A stretch of DNA of 6,276 bases from Phenylobacterium sp. (GTDB taxonomy: Bacteria > Pseudomonadota > Alphaproteobacteria > Caulobacterales > Caulobacteraceae), in the NCBI GenBank assembly GCA_028291285.1, contig JAQGIJ010000318.1:1-6276 (forward strand), written 5' to 3'. Each line of letters opens with the position of its first letter. Positions within the stretch are counted from its first letter, which is position 1. The notes under the pieces were generated by a model. The model searched no databases, was not told where the DNA came from, and was given only the letters and a program-made list of their open reading frames with translations. Positions 1 through 6,054 of the stretch are shown piece by piece. Both the position numbers and the translations under genes were made by a program.

Positions 1-213
1 GCGTCATCGCACACCGGTGCGAAGCCCGGGCCTGACAAGGGCTCGGCTGGCGGCGCAGACGCGGGCGCGAGTCCGTCCGGACCGGGATAGCGCCAGGGTT
101 GCCGGCGACAGGAGCGACGGGTTGGGAACGAGGCCGAACCGAGACGCGACGAGGGCCCTGCCATGGCCGCAGTCGCGCGCCGGCGGCGTCAGCATGGGCC
201 GGGAGAGCGGGCG
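1..213. other. Upstream region of the dehydrogenase operon, no gene supported
   Basis: The open frames that cross this stretch on both strands are arginine- and alanine-rich, match no family I recognise, and look like GC-rich chance frames. The region should contain the promoter of the operon starting at 214, but I see no convincing -35/-10 pair. Two short perfect palindromes are present, CACCGGTG at 12-19 (flanked by a CGCAC/GTGCG pairing at 8-21) and GTCCGGAC at 75-82. Either could be an operator half, but palindromes of this size are expected by chance in such GC-rich DNA. The end of any upstream gene lies outside the window. Confidence 0.4.
201..207 (+). promoter_or_regulatory. Ribosome binding site that sets the start of the small subunit
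   Basis: GGGAGAG lies six bases before the ATG at 214. It favours that ATG over the in-frame ATG at 163, which would place an arginine-rich stretch before the Tat signal, and over the ATG at 229, which lies too far from this site. Confidence 0.6.
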
Positions 214-981
214 ATGACCGAGCTGCGAATGAATCGTCGCCGGCTGCTGGTGGGCGGAGCCGCAATCGGCGCCGCCGGGGCGGCCGTGGCGGCGGCGCGA
301 CATGACGGCGAGCTCGGCGCGCCGCCTCAGCAGTTCCACGGCGCGATGCCCTGGCAGGAAGGCGCCGCCGACTTCCCGCCCGGCGCCTCGGGCGCAGGCT
401 ACGTGTTCTTCACGCCCGCGGAGGCGGCGTTCATCGAAGCCGCCGTGGCGCGGTTGATCCCCAACGACGCCGTGGGCCCCGGCGCCATGGAGGCCGGGGT
501 CCCGACCTTCATCGATCGCCAGCTCGCCGGCCAGTACGGTCACGGCCTGCATTTCTACCTCGGCGGGCCATGGCCGAAGGGCACGCCCGAGCAGGGCTAC
601 CAGAGCCGCTTCACCCCGGCCCAGCTCTACCGGAACACGATCCCCGCCATCGAGACCTATGTCGGGCGGAACTTCCGCGGAGCGAGCTTCCACGGGCTCT
701 CCGCCGCCGACCAGGACAAGGTGCTGCAGGGCTTCGAGAGCGGATCCATCCAGCTCGACGGCGCCGACGGGCAGGGCTTCTTCACCATGCTGCTGCAGAA
801 CACCAAGGAGGGCTACTTCTCCGACCCGATCTACGGCGGCAACCGCGGCATGGCCGCCTGGAAGATGATCGGCTTTCCGGGCGCGCATTACGACTATCGC
901 GAATGGATCGGGCGGCACGGCGAGCCCGTGCCGTATCCCGCCGTCTCATTCCTGGGGCGGCCCGGATGGAAGAAGGCCTGA
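214..981 (+). CDS. Gluconate 2-dehydrogenase subunit 3 family protein (Tat-exported small subunit)
   Basis: This 255-residue protein is the small subunit of a membrane-bound flavoprotein-cytochrome c dehydrogenase. It begins with a twin-arginine signal: Arg8-Arg9-Arg10-Leu-Leu, followed by a Gly/Ala-rich hydrophobic stretch to about residue 30. The mature part shows the family pattern I know for Gluconate_2-dh3 proteins: a Phe-Phe-Thr-x-x-Glu segment near residue 65, RLIPND near 80-85, a FIDRQLAGQYG segment soon after, and an EGYFSDPIYGGNRG motif from 199 leading to WKMIGFPGA ending at 224. In characterised relatives this subunit has no redox centre of its own. It is needed for maturation and for Tat-dependent co-export of the flavoprotein, which here lacks a signal. 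The gene is first in the operon, and its stop lies four bases before the start of the flavoprotein gene. Family assignment is firm; the substrate of the complex is not. Confidence 0.9.
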   Translation: MTELRMNRRRLLVGGAAIGAAGAAVAAARHDGELGAPPQQFHGAMPWQEGAADFPPGASGAGYVFFTPAEAAFIEAAVARLIPNDAVGPGAMEAGVPTFIDRQLAGQYGHGLHFYLGGPWPKGTPEQGYQSRFTPAQLYRNTIPAIETYVGRNFRGASFHGLSAADQDKVLQGFESGSIQLDGADGQGFFTMLLQNTKEGYFSDPIYGGNRGMAAWKMIGFPGAHYDYREWIGRHGEPVPYPAVSFLGRPGWKKA

Positions 982-985
982 ACTG

Positions 986-2755
986 ATGGCGACGACGCTC
1001 AAGCCTGTCGACGCGGTGATCGTGGGGTTCGGCTGGACCGGCGCGATCCTGGGTCAGCAGCTCTGTGACGAAGGCCTCGAAGTGGTGGCCCTGGAACGCG
1101 GGCCGTGGCGCGACACGCCCACCGATTTCCCGCCGACCTTCGCCCAGGACGAGCTGCGCTACATGTGGCGCCACCACCTGTTCCAGAACGTCACCTACGA
1201 CACGCTCACCGTCCGCAACAACACCAGCCAGCAGGCGCTGCCGATGCGCCGCCTGGGCTCCTTCCTGCTCGGCACCGGGGTGGGGAGCGGCGGCGTCCAC
1301 TGGAACGCCCAGATCTGGCGCTTCCTGCCCACCGACTTCCTGACCAAGACGCACAACGCGCAGCGCTATGGGCGCAAGGCCGTCACCGACTACGACCTCA
1401 CGGTCCAGGACTGGGGCGTGACCTATGACGAACTGGAGCCCCACTACCAGAGTTTCGACAAGCTCTGCGGGACCAGCGGCAAGGCCGGAAACCTGCGCGG
1501 CCAGATCCAGCCGGGCGGAAACCCGTTCGAGGGCCCGCGGTCGGAGGAATACCCCACCCCGCCCTTGCCGCAGGGCTATGCGCCGACCCTGTTCGCGCAG
1601 GCCGCGGCGGGCATGGGCTACCATCCGTTCCCGCATCCGACCGGCAACCTCTCGCAGCCCTACACCAATCCCCTGGGCGCGCAGATCGCCGAGTGCACCT
1701 ACTGCGGCTTCTGCGAGAAGTTCGGCTGCGGCAACTATTCGAAAGCCAGCCCCCAGACCACGGTCCTGCCGTACCTGATGCTGAAGCCCAACTTCACGCT
1801 CAAGACCGAGTCCGAGGTGCTCAAGATCGAGCTGACGCCCGACCGACGGCGGGCGACCGGCGTGACCTATGTGAACAGCGCCGGCGAGGAGTTCTTCCAG
1901 CCGGCGGAGCTGGTGATCCTGTCCGCCTACGTCCTGCAGAATGTCCGGCTGCTTCTGCTCTCAGGCATCGGCCAGCCCTACGATCCGCAGACTGGCAAGG
2001 GCGTGGTCGGCAAGAACTACGCCTACCAGACCATGTCCTCGGTGAACGTCTTCTTCGACGACAAGATCCTCAACCCGTTCATCGGCGCCGGCGCCCACGC
2101 GATGGTGATGGACGAGTTCAACGGCGACAATTTCGACCACTCGGGCCTGGGCTTCATCGGCGGCGCCTACATCGCCAGCATGGTCACCGGCGGGCGGCCC
2201 ATCGAGATGATCTACACGCCCCAAGGCACGCCCGCCTGGGGGCTCGCGTGGAAGCACGCCGCGGCGAAGAACTACCTGCGCTCGTTCGCGATCAGCATCC
2301 ACGGCTCCTGCATGAGTCATCGCGGCAACTACCTCGATCTCGACCCGACCTACCGGGACACCTTCGGCCGCCCGATGCTGCGCATGACCTTCGATTTCAC
2401 GGACAACGAACACAAGATGTCCGACTACGTCACGGCCAAGGCGGCCGCGGTCGCCAAGGCGATGAATCCGCGGGAGATCAAGGTCAACTCGCGGAAGGGC
2501 TCCTGGAGCGTGGTTCCCTATCAGACGACCCACAACACCGGCGGGGCGATCATGGGCGACAATCCGACCGACAGCGTCGTCAACAAGTACCTGCAGGTCT
2601 GGGGCGTCCCCAACCTGTTCTCCATGGGGGCGGGCGCCTACCCGCAGAACGCGGGCTACAATCCCACCGCCACCCTGGCCGCCCTGGCCTACATGTCCGC
2701 CGATGCGATCCGGCGACAGTACCTGAAGGCGCCCGGTCCCCTGGTGCAGGCTTGA
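986..2755 (+). CDS. GMC-family FAD dehydrogenase, catalytic subunit of a gluconate 2-dehydrogenase-type complex
   Basis: This 589-residue flavoprotein should oxidise a sugar acid, sugar or polyol in the periplasm and pass electrons to the cytochrome c encoded next. The N-terminal Rossmann motif is G14-x-G16-x-x-G19 with Glu37 closing the second strand, as expected for ADP/FAD binding. A second FAD-contact segment, GTGVGSGGVHWN, spans 96-107. Cysteines 237, 240, 243 and 248 form a C-x2-C-x2-C-x4-C cluster. Related dehydrogenases (bacterial FAD glucose dehydrogenase, fructose dehydrogenase) carry a 3Fe-4S cluster in the equivalent region, so a cluster is inferred here. The GMC C-terminal domain ends with His516 (THNTGG) and Asn559 (YNPTAT), the likely catalytic His/Asn pair. 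There is no signal peptide: the FAD motif starts at residue 14, which fits piggyback Tat export with the preceding gene product. An AAGG at 973-976 supports the start. Gluconate is the default substrate label; 2-ketogluconate, sorbitol or fructose enzymes share this architecture. Confidence 0.93.
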   Translation: MATTLKPVDAVIVGFGWTGAILGQQLCDEGLEVVALERGPWRDTPTDFPPTFAQDELRYMWRHHLFQNVTYDTLTVRNNTSQQALPMRRLGSFLLGTGVGSGGVHWNAQIWRFLPTDFLTKTHNAQRYGRKAVTDYDLTVQDWGVTYDELEPHYQSFDKLCGTSGKAGNLRGQIQPGGNPFEGPRSEEYPTPPLPQGYAPTLFAQAAAGMGYHPFPHPTGNLSQPYTNPLGAQIAECTYCGFCEKFGCGNYSKASPQTTVLPYLMLKPNFTLKTESEVLKIELTPDRRRATGVTYVNSAGEEFFQPAELVILSAYVLQNVRLLLLSGIGQPYDPQTGKGVVGKNYAYQTMSSVNVFFDDKILNPFIGAGAHAMVMDEFNGDNFDHSGLGFIGGAYIASMVTGGRPIEMIYTPQGTPAWGLAWKHAAAKNYLRSFAISIHGSCMSHRGNYLDLDPTYRDTFGRPMLRMTFDFTDNEHKMSDYVTAKAAAVAKAMNPREIKVNSRKGSWSVVPYQTTHNTGGAIMGDNPTDSVVNKYLQVWGVPNLFSMGAGAYPQNAGYNPTATLAALAYMSADAIRRQYLKAPGPLVQA

Positions 2756-2758
2756 GGG
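2754..2758 (+). promoter_or_regulatory. Ribosome binding site overlapping the flavoprotein stop codon
   Basis: GAGGG overlaps the TGA of the flavoprotein gene and precedes two adjacent GTG codons at 2763 and 2766, by four and seven bases. The spacing is better for the second GTG. The choice changes the protein by one residue only. The arrangement suggests translational coupling. Confidence 0.45.
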
Positions 2759-2762
2759 TGCG

Positions 2763-4100
2763 GTGGTGCGCAGGGCCCTCTCCCTGGTCGCGGCGTCGCT
2801 CCTCCCAGCGGCGATCCTGGCCGGTCTGGCGCTCGCCCAGACGCGAACCACCGTCGGCCCGCCCGGCGCGAGGACCCCGACCGAGCTCCTGACGGCGCCC
2901 TTGCCGACCACCGGGCCCGAGGCGGCGCAGATCCAGCTCGGCCGCAACCTGGTGATCGCCGGCGACTGCCTGTCCTGCCACACCCGGCCCGGGGGCGTGC
3001 CGATGGCCGGCGGGTATGCCATGCAGACGCCGTTCGGCGTCATCTACACGCCGAACCTGACCTCGGACCGGCAGACCGGTATCGGCGGCTGGACCCCCGA
3101 CCAGTTCTACCAAGCCTTGCACACGGGCCGTGACGACGTAGGCCGCTATCTCTATCCGGCCTTCCCGTACGTCAACTTCACCAACGTCACGCGCCAGGAC
3201 AGCGACGCCATGCTGGCGTACCTGAAGACCGTGCCCGCGGTCAGCTACACGCCGCCGGCGAACAAGCTGCCCTTCCCGCTCAACATCCGCCTCGTCGTGT
3301 GGGGCTGGAACCTGCTGTTCTTCCGGCCGCACACCTTCCAGCCGGAGCCCGGCCAGTCGGCGCAGTGGAACCGCGGCGCCTACCTGGTACGCGGCCTCGG
3401 CCACTGCGGCGGATGCCATACCCCGGCGAATTTTTTGGGCGCAGCCGAGAAGAGCAAGAGCTTCTACGGCGGATACCTGGAGTACGGGGTCCCCCCCGAC
3501 CTGACCGCCAATCCCCGGACCGGGCTCGGCAGTTGGACGGTGGCCGAGGTCACCGAATATCTGAAGACCGGCCGCAACGGCCGCGCCCAGGCGTCCGGGC
3601 CCATGACGGACGTGATCTCCTACTCCACCTCGCTGATGAGCGACACGGACCTGCAGGCCATCGCCGTCTATCTCAAGAGCCGGCCCGCGAGCCCCTCGCC
3701 CTCCCCGAGCGCGCCGGACCCCGCCTCGATGCGCCGCGGCGCGGCCATCTACTCCGACGCCTGTGCCTCCTGCCACCTCGAACAGGGCCGCGGCCAACCG
3801 CGTTATTTCCCGCCGCTCGGCCACGACGCTGTCGTCCAGCAGGCCAATCCGGACGGGGTGCTGCACATGATCCTCGCCGGGACGCGGACGGCGACGACCC
3901 TGGCGCGCCCGTCTCCGATGACGATGCCGAGTTTCGCCTGGAAGCTGACCGACCAGGAGGTCGCCGACGTCACCACCTACCTGCGCAACAGCTGGGGCAA
4001 CCGCGCCTCGCCGGTCTCCGCCGACCGGGTCGCCTATCTGCGCCGCAAGCTCGACCTCAAGACCTCGTCCCTCACCCAGAACTCCGGCGACCACTATTGA
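2763..4100 (+). CDS. Triheme cytochrome c subunit of the membrane-bound dehydrogenase
   Basis: This 445-residue protein carries electrons from the flavoprotein to the quinone pool and anchors the complex on the periplasmic face of the membrane. It starts with a GTG and a Sec signal (two arginines, hydrophobic core to residue 25, probable cleavage at ALA-Q26). Three CxxCH heme sites are visible: C69-x-x-C72-H73, C215-x-x-C218-H219 and C334-x-x-C337-H338, giving domains of roughly 55-165, 200-306 and 323-425. A Ser/Pro/Ala-rich linker at about 307-323 separates domains 2 and 3. Probable sixth ligands are Met281 (GPMTDV) for heme 2 and Met388 (MPSFAW) for heme 3. At the matching place for heme 1 the sequence is YPAFPY with Phe134 instead of the Met of alcohol and gluconate dehydrogenase cytochromes. 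Length and layout match the 440-480 residue triheme subunits of GMC and alcohol dehydrogenase complexes. The C-terminus has no obvious membrane helix, which is normal for this family. Confidence 0.93.
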   Translation: MVRRALSLVAASLLPAAILAGLALAQTRTTVGPPGARTPTELLTAPLPTTGPEAAQIQLGRNLVIAGDCLSCHTRPGGVPMAGGYAMQTPFGVIYTPNLTSDRQTGIGGWTPDQFYQALHTGRDDVGRYLYPAFPYVNFTNVTRQDSDAMLAYLKTVPAVSYTPPANKLPFPLNIRLVVWGWNLLFFRPHTFQPEPGQSAQWNRGAYLVRGLGHCGGCHTPANFLGAAEKSKSFYGGYLEYGVPPDLTANPRTGLGSWTVAEVTEYLKTGRNGRAQASGPMTDVISYSTSLMSDTDLQAIAVYLKSRPASPSPSPSAPDPASMRRGAAIYSDACASCHLEQGRGQPRYFPPLGHDAVVQQANPDGVLHMILAGTRTATTLARPSPMTMPSFAWKLTDQEVADVTTYLRNSWGNRASPVSADRVAYLRRKLDLKTSSLTQNSGDHY

Positions 4101-4129
4101 GGCGGCTCGCCGGGAGGCCTCCGTCGATC

Positions 4130-4134
4130 GGGAG
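4130..4134 (+). promoter_or_regulatory. Ribosome binding site of the cupin gene
   Basis: GGGAG sits seven bases before the ATG at 4142. It identifies that ATG as the start inside a much longer chance open frame that begins within the cytochrome gene. Confidence 0.6.
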
Positions 4135-4141
4135 CTGTCCC

Positions 4142-4705
4142 ATGTTCCGCATAGTCGCAGCCGGGCTCGTCGCCGCCGCAGCCGCAGCCGTCACTCCGCT
4201 TGCCCCGGCCTTCGCCCAGCCGGTGCAGAAGACGACCGTGCAGGAGCAGCCGTTCCCCGGCCCGATCGACCACACCGTCATGGTCCGAACGCTCGTCGCG
4301 GGGGGCGCTGAAGTCGCGCCGCACACCCACCCGGGCGTCGAGATGGCCTATGTCGCCGATGGCCAGGCGCTGGTGAGTATCGCCGGGCGGCCCGACCAGA
4401 AGGTGGCCGCCGGCGGCAGCTTCTCCGTCCCGAACCACGTCGTTCACAGCGTGCGCAACACCGGCGGGGGCCCGCTGACCATGATCTCGACCTATGTGGT
4501 CGATCGGCGCAAACCGATCGCCACACCGGCTCCGCCCCCCCAGATAGGGCCTTTCCGTCAGCTCTTCGGCAGCTCTGCGGCGCTCCATCCGCCGCCGAGG
4601 TCCTCGACCAGCAGCACGCTGGCTATCAGACGTTGCTGCAGGACGGTGAGCACGTTCAACGAGGCGGTGAGCGCGATCGCCTGCGCCGTGATGACCGTCG
4701 TGTAG
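4142..4705 (+). CDS. Exported single-domain cupin; 3' end doubtful (possible frameshift at a C7 tract)
   Basis: The protein starts with a clear Sec signal peptide (Ala-rich core, cleavage expected at AFA-Q26). A cupin beta-barrel follows. Motif 1 fits G(X)5HXH(X)3E(X)6G exactly, with His61, His63 and Glu67. Motif 2 reads G(X)5PNH(X)2H(X)3N, with His102 as the fourth metal ligand and an extra His99 where the consensus has Gly. A bound divalent metal in the periplasm is therefore likely. The substrate is unknown: cupins include isomerases, dioxygenases and simple binding proteins. The gene lies 41 bases after the cytochrome gene on the same strand, so it is probably part of the dehydrogenase operon. 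As written it encodes 187 residues, but everything after about residue 133 is low-complexity or antisense to the converging outer-membrane gene. Seven C's at 4535-4541 precede this tail. With six, the frame would stop at TAG 4545-4547, giving 134 residues, typical for the family. Confidence 0.8.
   Translation: MFRIVAAGLVAAAAAAVTPLAPAFAQPVQKTTVQEQPFPGPIDHTVMVRTLVAGGAEVAPHTHPGVEMAYVADGQALVSIAGRPDQKVAAGGSFSVPNHVVHSVRNTGGGPLTMISTYVVDRRKPIATPAPPPQIGPFRQLFGSSAALHPPPRSSTSSTLAIRRCCRTVSTFNEAVSAIACAVMTVV
4501..4520. repeat. Inverted repeat near the junction of the convergent genes
   Basis: CGATCGG (4501-4507) and CCGATCG (4514-4520) can form a perfect 7-bp stem with a six-base loop. It lies within the cupin coding sequence, shortly before the C7 tract and 37 bases beyond the stop of the minus-strand outer-membrane gene. 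No T-run follows on either strand, so it is not a standard intrinsic terminator. It might still act as a 3' stabilising hairpin or a weak bidirectional end. A repeat this size could arise by chance in a 6-kb window. Confidence 0.25.
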
Positions 4706-6045
4706 TCCACCGTTCCCGCGCGGTATTCGGCGAGGGTAAGCTGCACGGTCTCCCGGGCGGCGGCCTCGGTCTGCAGGAGCACGGCTTCCTGCTGCTGAAA
4801 GATCCGCGCGGCGGCGAGCTCGTCTTCGACGCTCTGGAATGCGGTCAGCACCGTCTGACGATAGGTGGCGACCTGTTCGTCATAGAACGCGCGCGCGGCG
4901 GCGACCTGGCCGCGCCGGAAACCGAAGTCGAGCAGGGTCTCGCTCACGGCCGCGCCCAGCGACCAGAAGCTGGTCGCTGCGTTGAACAGGTTCCCCAGAC
5001 TGCTCGCCGACTCGCCATAGGCGCCGGACAGCGTCAGGCTTGGGAAGTAGGCCGAGATCGCCACCCCGACCTGAGCGTTGGCGGAGGCGACCTGACGCTC
5101 CGCCACGGCGATGTCGGGCCGCCGCTCGAGCAGGGTCGACGGGAGGCTGATGGGCGGGACCGGCACGTTGCGGCTCAGCCGGACCGGCGGGATGCTGTGC
5201 GTCGCCGGGGGCGCGCCGGTGAGCACGGCGATGGCGTGCTCCATCTGGGCGCGGGTCACGCCGATCGCAATCAGCGTCGCCTCGGCGCTGTAAAGCTGGG
5301 TCTGGGCCGCCAGGACCGCCGACAGGGGCTGGGTCCCTTCCTGGTACTGGGCCCGGACGATCTGAAGGTAGATCCGGTAGCCGGCGATAGTGTCGCGAAA
5401 GAGCACGGCCTCCTCGTCCAGGACACGGAGCTGAAAGTAGTCTTCGGCCAGGATGGCCTGCGCCGACAGCCTCGCGTTGGCGATCTCGGCGGCCCCGACC
5501 TGGGCGAGCGCCTTCTCGCTCTCCACGGTGCGCCGCACCCGGCCCCAGAGGTCGGGCACCCATGCGGCCTCCAGCTGTCCGACGGCCGCCGTGGTCGTGC
5601 CGGACGGCGAGACCGTCACCGCGGTCCCCGTCCCGGGCGTCGTGGTCGCGTTCGTGCCGCCGCCGTTATGGCTGCGCTGAAGATCGACGACGCCCGAGAG
5701 CGTGGGAAAGAAGGCGGAGCGCCCTTCGGCGACGATGGCGTGAGCCTGTCGGTAAACCGCCTCGAACTCCTTGACGGTCTGATTGGACGTGGCGACGCGG
5801 CGCTCCAGGTCATCCAGCACAGGGTCGTTGAACATCGACCACCAGGCGCCCCTGTCGATCTGGTCGGCCGGATCGCTCGGGCGCCAGCCCGCCGCCTCCT
5901 TGAACCTGGGCGTGATCGGCGCGCTCGGCCGATGGTAGTTCGGCCCGACCGCGCAGCCGGCGACCGAGACGGCCATGCCCAACCCCGCGAGGCGCGCGAA
6001 GCGCCGGTTCCGGGCTGGGGGCGGCGGACGGCGCAGGCTTGCCAT
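4558..6045 (-). CDS. NodT/OprM-type outer-membrane efflux lipoprotein
   Basis: This 495-residue protein is the outer-membrane channel of a tripartite RND efflux pump. An arginine-rich N-terminus and hydrophobic stretch lead to a lipobox, V28-A-G-C31, followed by AVGPNYHRP, the hallmark start of mature NodT-family proteins. Two outer-membrane efflux (OEP) repeats follow, roughly 75-280 and 300-480. The first contains AEGRSAFFPTLSG near 106-118 and WVPDLWGRVRR at 162-172. The second opens with ERRPDIAVAERQVASANAQVG and has AYFPSLTLSG, then ends in VEDLGGGW. A Gly/Thr-rich stretch at about 127-153 probably forms an extracellular barrel loop. The frame is open further upstream to 6117, but ATG 6045 is preferred: it has GAGG five bases ahead, lies seven bases past the RND stop, and gives a proper lipoprotein signal. 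The drug or metabolite exported cannot be deduced. Confidence 0.93.
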   Translation of the reverse strand: MASLRRPPPPARNRRFARLAGLGMAVSVAGCAVGPNYHRPSAPITPRFKEAAGWRPSDPADQIDRGAWWSMFNDPVLDDLERRVATSNQTVKEFEAVYRQAHAIVAEGRSAFFPTLSGVVDLQRSHNGGGTNATTTPGTGTAVTVSPSGTTTAAVGQLEAAWVPDLWGRVRRTVESEKALAQVGAAEIANARLSAQAILAEDYFQLRVLDEEAVLFRDTIAGYRIYLQIVRAQYQEGTQPLSAVLAAQTQLYSAEATLIAIGVTRAQMEHAIAVLTGAPPATHSIPPVRLSRNVPVPPISLPSTLLERRPDIAVAERQVASANAQVGVAISAYFPSLTLSGAYGESASSLGNLFNAATSFWSLGAAVSETLLDFGFRRGQVAAARAFYDEQVATYRQTVLTAFQSVEDELAAARIFQQQEAVLLQTEAAARETVQLTLAEYRAGTVDYTTVITAQAIALTASLNVLTVLQQRLIASVLLVEDLGGGWSAAELPKS

Positions 6046-6050
6046 GTCCG

Positions 6051-6054
6051 CCTC
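6051..6054 (-). promoter_or_regulatory. Ribosome binding site of the outer-membrane lipoprotein gene
   Basis: GAGG on the minus strand overlaps the TGA of the RND permease gene and lies five bases before ATG 6045. This suggests coupled translation of pump and channel and supports the short start. Confidence 0.5.

Noticed and set aside
4..918. Long minus-strand open frame opposite the small subunit gene.
   Set aside because: It is antisense to a clear family member, Arg/Gly/His-rich, and has no recognisable motif.
3430..3437. A T6 run reading T-TTT-TTG resembles a -1 slippery heptamer that would shift the cytochrome into the frame leading to the cupin.
   Set aside because: The zero frame gives the conserved TPANFLG segment after heme 2 and continues to the third heme domain. 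No stimulatory structure is evident and the shifted frame has no domain before the cupin.
3491..3497. Second C7 tract, possible frameshift in the cytochrome gene.
   Set aside because: The frame on both sides keeps the family pattern (YGVPPDLTANPRTGLGSW), so the gene is intact.
4113..4122. Ten-base palindrome GGAGGCCTCC between the cytochrome and cupin genes, possible operator.
   Set aside because: Several palindromes of this size are expected by chance in 6 kb of GC-rich DNA, and the short gap suggests co-transcription rather than a separate promoter.
3299..4141. A long plus-strand open frame runs from inside the cytochrome gene straight into the cupin frame, suggesting a larger fused protein.
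   Set aside because: The cytochrome frame here encodes two intact heme domains, while the alternative frame is Arg/Pro/Gly-rich with no motif. The cupin has its own ribosome binding site, ATG and signal peptide. The frame is open only because of high GC.
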